Assembly (NCBI GenBank): GCA_016932295.1
Contig: JAFGDC010000075.1
Span: 1 to 8,638, forward strand
Direction of reading: 5' to 3'
Origin: a candidate division CSSED10-310 bacterium
GTDB taxonomy: Bacteria > CSSED10-310 > JAFGDC01
Length of the DNA: 8,638 bases
The notes under the pieces were generated by a model, which worked only from the letters and a program-made list of their open reading frames with translations, did not search any database and was not told the DNA's origin. Each line of letters begins with the position of its first letter. Position 1 is the stretch's first letter. Below are positions 6,888 through 8,638 of the stretch, one piece after another. Both the position numbers and the translations under genes were made by a program.

Positions 6888-6891
6888 CTCC
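6888..6891 (-). promoter_or_regulatory. Ribosome binding site for the Tes-like gene
   Basis: Read on the minus strand, GGAG lies eight bases before ATG 6879. A second in-frame ATG two codons on (6873) would be 14 bases away. The first start is therefore preferred. The short 45-base gap to the upstream gene holds no promoter I can see, which supports shared transcription. Confidence 0.6.
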
Positions 6892-6924
6892 ATGGGAGGA
6901 TCATATCCCGCGCCGCGCGCAAGT

Positions 6925-8613
6925 TCAATTTGAGCCGCTTTCTGCGGTCCCCGCGGGTTGCCGGCGGGCGAAGATCAGCACCTCGACATTGTACAACAAC
7001 TGGTCCAGAGGGAGCATCGATGGTTCCAGGAGTCTGTCGCAGCAGGTTCGGGGGTTCCTGAATCGCGCCACCAGGGAAAAATCGCCTCCCCGCTGAAGCA
7101 TCTCCATGAATTGATGTTCCTGCGGATATTCATCCGGGTAGTCCGCGAACTTGCCGTAAAGCCCTCCCAGCTCGAGCCTGCTGGTGATGACAAACCCAGT
7201 GCCGCGGTTCAGCATTGTCTGGTAGTCACGATGATGCATCGTCTCGATCGTGCATGCGTGCAGCACGGAATGATCCGCCGACTGGAGGAATGATGGCGGG
7301 TGAAATTCCCATGGTTCGTGCAGCAGGGTGATCACGGCGCCCGCCGGTATGTGCCGCTCCACCCAGGCCGCCGCCTCAACGCGCGAGTCTGTTCGCCGCC
7401 GGAACGCCAGTTCATTCCCAACCTGGAAGAGCGTCACGACCGCTGCCAGTATCCCGATCCGGGGTAACCAACGCCGGAGAACCGCGGAGTCCCGAGCGGC
7501 GGTCAATTCTGTGTACCAATGAGCAAGCAGGAGGGATGCGAACGGCAATGAATGGATAAAGGTTCTGGTGTATTTGAATTGCGCCTTGAAAATGGAGAAC
7601 AGGGTGACGATGAGAATCGGGACAAGGATCCAATCGATAACATGACGGTTACGAAGCCCGTGGACGAGCGCCAATATGAGCAGAATCGGCAGACCGGGAC
7701 CGAATGCCTGCGGCACCACCACCAGGAGGGTGTATTTCACCCCCGGCCAGCCCATTGAAACGAACCGGTTGTAGTACACATCGTCCGAATTGAACGGAGT
7801 CAGGCAGTTGGAAACGTCATCCCACCACGCGCCGGGATTGAACAGGAGCCAATGATGAATAAACAGAATCACCACTGGTATCCCCAGGTAGACGATCAGC
7901 ATCCTTCCACTGACCAGCCTCAGCAATCGTCGTCGCAGGGGCGGGCGGGTGCCGGTGAACCAGAGTGCCGCCCAGGGCAGCCAGAGCAGGGCGAGTCCTT
8001 GCATGTACGTGGTGGAGATCGCCAGGGCAAGCGCCATTGACAGCCATAGCGCGGGCGCGAGCCGGCGTGAGCGGACAAAGGTAAGGGTAATGGACAGCAC
8101 CACGATATTGAGCAATGTGCCGAGACCGTTGTACTTGGCGATCTGGGTTTCGAAGATATGCAGGGGGGTGATGGCCAGGATGGCGGCGGCGTACAGGCCG
8201 GTTCTCCGGTCGCAAAGTTGTCGCCCGGTGGAATAGGTCAGGAAGATCGTGAACATGGCGAATGTCACCGAGAGCAGCCTCGCCGACAGCAGATACCGGC
8301 GGAGAGCCGTGCCGCCCACGCTCGCCGGATCGGCCAGATCCCGGTCATCCACAAGCCTGGTCACCGCCAGCAGTTCCTTGACATAGAAGGCGACGATGTC
8401 AAAAGTGATCGGGTGGGTGTAATCGCTGAAGGTCAATTCCGGATCGAGCGGCCGGTATTCCCTGATCCGCTGCAGGTTGCGCCATTCGTCGCCCATCAGG
8501 GTGACGGCGTAGGGATTGCGGGATCCCGGCAGCCCCCAGTCGATGGTCACCAGGCGCAATGCCGCCCCCAGCAGCATGATCAGAAAAAGAGGGCGGTGCC
8601 GTCGTTCAAACAT
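6925..8613 (-). CDS. GT39/ArnT-like membrane glycosyltransferase (GT-C fold)
   Basis: The protein has 562 residues. The first 400 are mostly membrane: segments at about 9-24, 107-133, 137-152, 163-181, 186-220, 237-256, 294-320, 326-344, 352-369 and 384-398. After the first segment comes a loop with GDE (D42, E43), where GT-C enzymes keep the acidic catalytic or metal residues, and THP (66-68) further along the loop. These fit the GT39 family, which moves a sugar from a polyprenyl-phosphate donor to a lipid or protein on the outer face of the inner membrane. Residues about 405-562 form a soluble C-terminal domain. Donor and acceptor cannot be told from sequence. It is the first gene of a likely two-gene operon with the Tes-like enzyme. 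There is no strong ribosome binding site at the ATG, and the frame stays open to the window edge, so a start further upstream, outside the window, is possible. Confidence 0.85.
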   Translation of the reverse strand: MFERRHRPLFLIMLLGAALRLVTIDWGLPGSRNPYAVTLMGDEWRNLQRIREYRPLDPELTFSDYTHPITFDIVAFYVKELLAVTRLVDDRDLADPASVGGTALRRYLLSARLLSVTFAMFTIFLTYSTGRQLCDRRTGLYAAAILAITPLHIFETQIAKYNGLGTLLNIVVLSITLTFVRSRRLAPALWLSMALALAISTTYMQGLALLWLPWAALWFTGTRPPLRRRLLRLVSGRMLIVYLGIPVVILFIHHWLLFNPGAWWDDVSNCLTPFNSDDVYYNRFVSMGWPGVKYTLLVVVPQAFGPGLPILLILALVHGLRNRHVIDWILVPILIVTLFSIFKAQFKYTRTFIHSLPFASLLLAHWYTELTAARDSAVLRRWLPRIGILAAVVTLFQVGNELAFRRRTDSRVEAAAWVERHIPAGAVITLLHEPWEFHPPSFLQSADHSVLHACTIETMHHRDYQTMLNRGTGFVITSRLELGGLYGKFADYPDEYPQEHQFMEMLQRGGDFSLVARFRNPRTCCDRLLEPSMLPLDQLLYNVEVLIFARRQPAGTAESGSN

Positions 8614-8638
8614 GGTGATGTATTCCGGCCATCCGCAC

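Overview
The window is bacterial DNA. Its genes are long, start with ATG and mostly have Shine-Dalgarno sites, and nothing in it is viral, plasmid-like or transposon-like. No taxonomic marker gene is present. The GC-rich coding style and the protein families suggest an environmental Gram-negative bacterium, perhaps a proteobacterium, but this is a guess.

Layout from left to right. Positions 1-661 hold no gene I can support. The first 120 bases are short repeats with internal dyads, followed by mostly featureless DNA with two small inverted repeats and a weak promoter candidate. Positions 662-2053 (+) encode a fold-type II PLP enzyme related to cysteine synthase and threonine synthase, with a long C-terminal extension. 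A 316-base gap with no gene follows. Next come two different cobalamin-binding-type radical SAM proteins, transcribed away from each other (2370-3803 on - and 4204-5586 on +), with a 400-base shared upstream region between them. The second overlaps, tail to tail by 48 bases, a third radical SAM enzyme (5539-6879, -). That enzyme is a different type: it has a Cys-rich N-terminal knuckle and a Cys-rich C-terminus, as in the MJ0619/COG1964 group that includes archaeal tetraether lipid synthase (Tes). Just upstream of it, in the same direction and 45 bases away, is a GT39/ArnT-like polytopic membrane glycosyltransferase (6925-8613, -). Its start lies 25 bases from the window edge.

How the genes may work together. 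The glycosyltransferase and the Tes-like enzyme form a likely two-gene operon acting at or in the membrane, possibly on a lipid or lipid-linked glycan. The two B12-type radical SAM proteins belong to a superfamily that includes hopanoid methylases and the archaeal GDGT ring synthases, so they could modify the same kind of substrate, but nothing in the sequence proves a shared pathway. The B12-type pair looks lower in GC (47-50% in sampled 60-base lines) than its flanks (65-78% in sampled lines), which suggests the pair arrived as one block. The most interesting hypothesis is an uncharacterised radical SAM lipid-modification or glycolipid locus. The weakest link in that idea is the PLP enzyme, whose substrate I cannot name.
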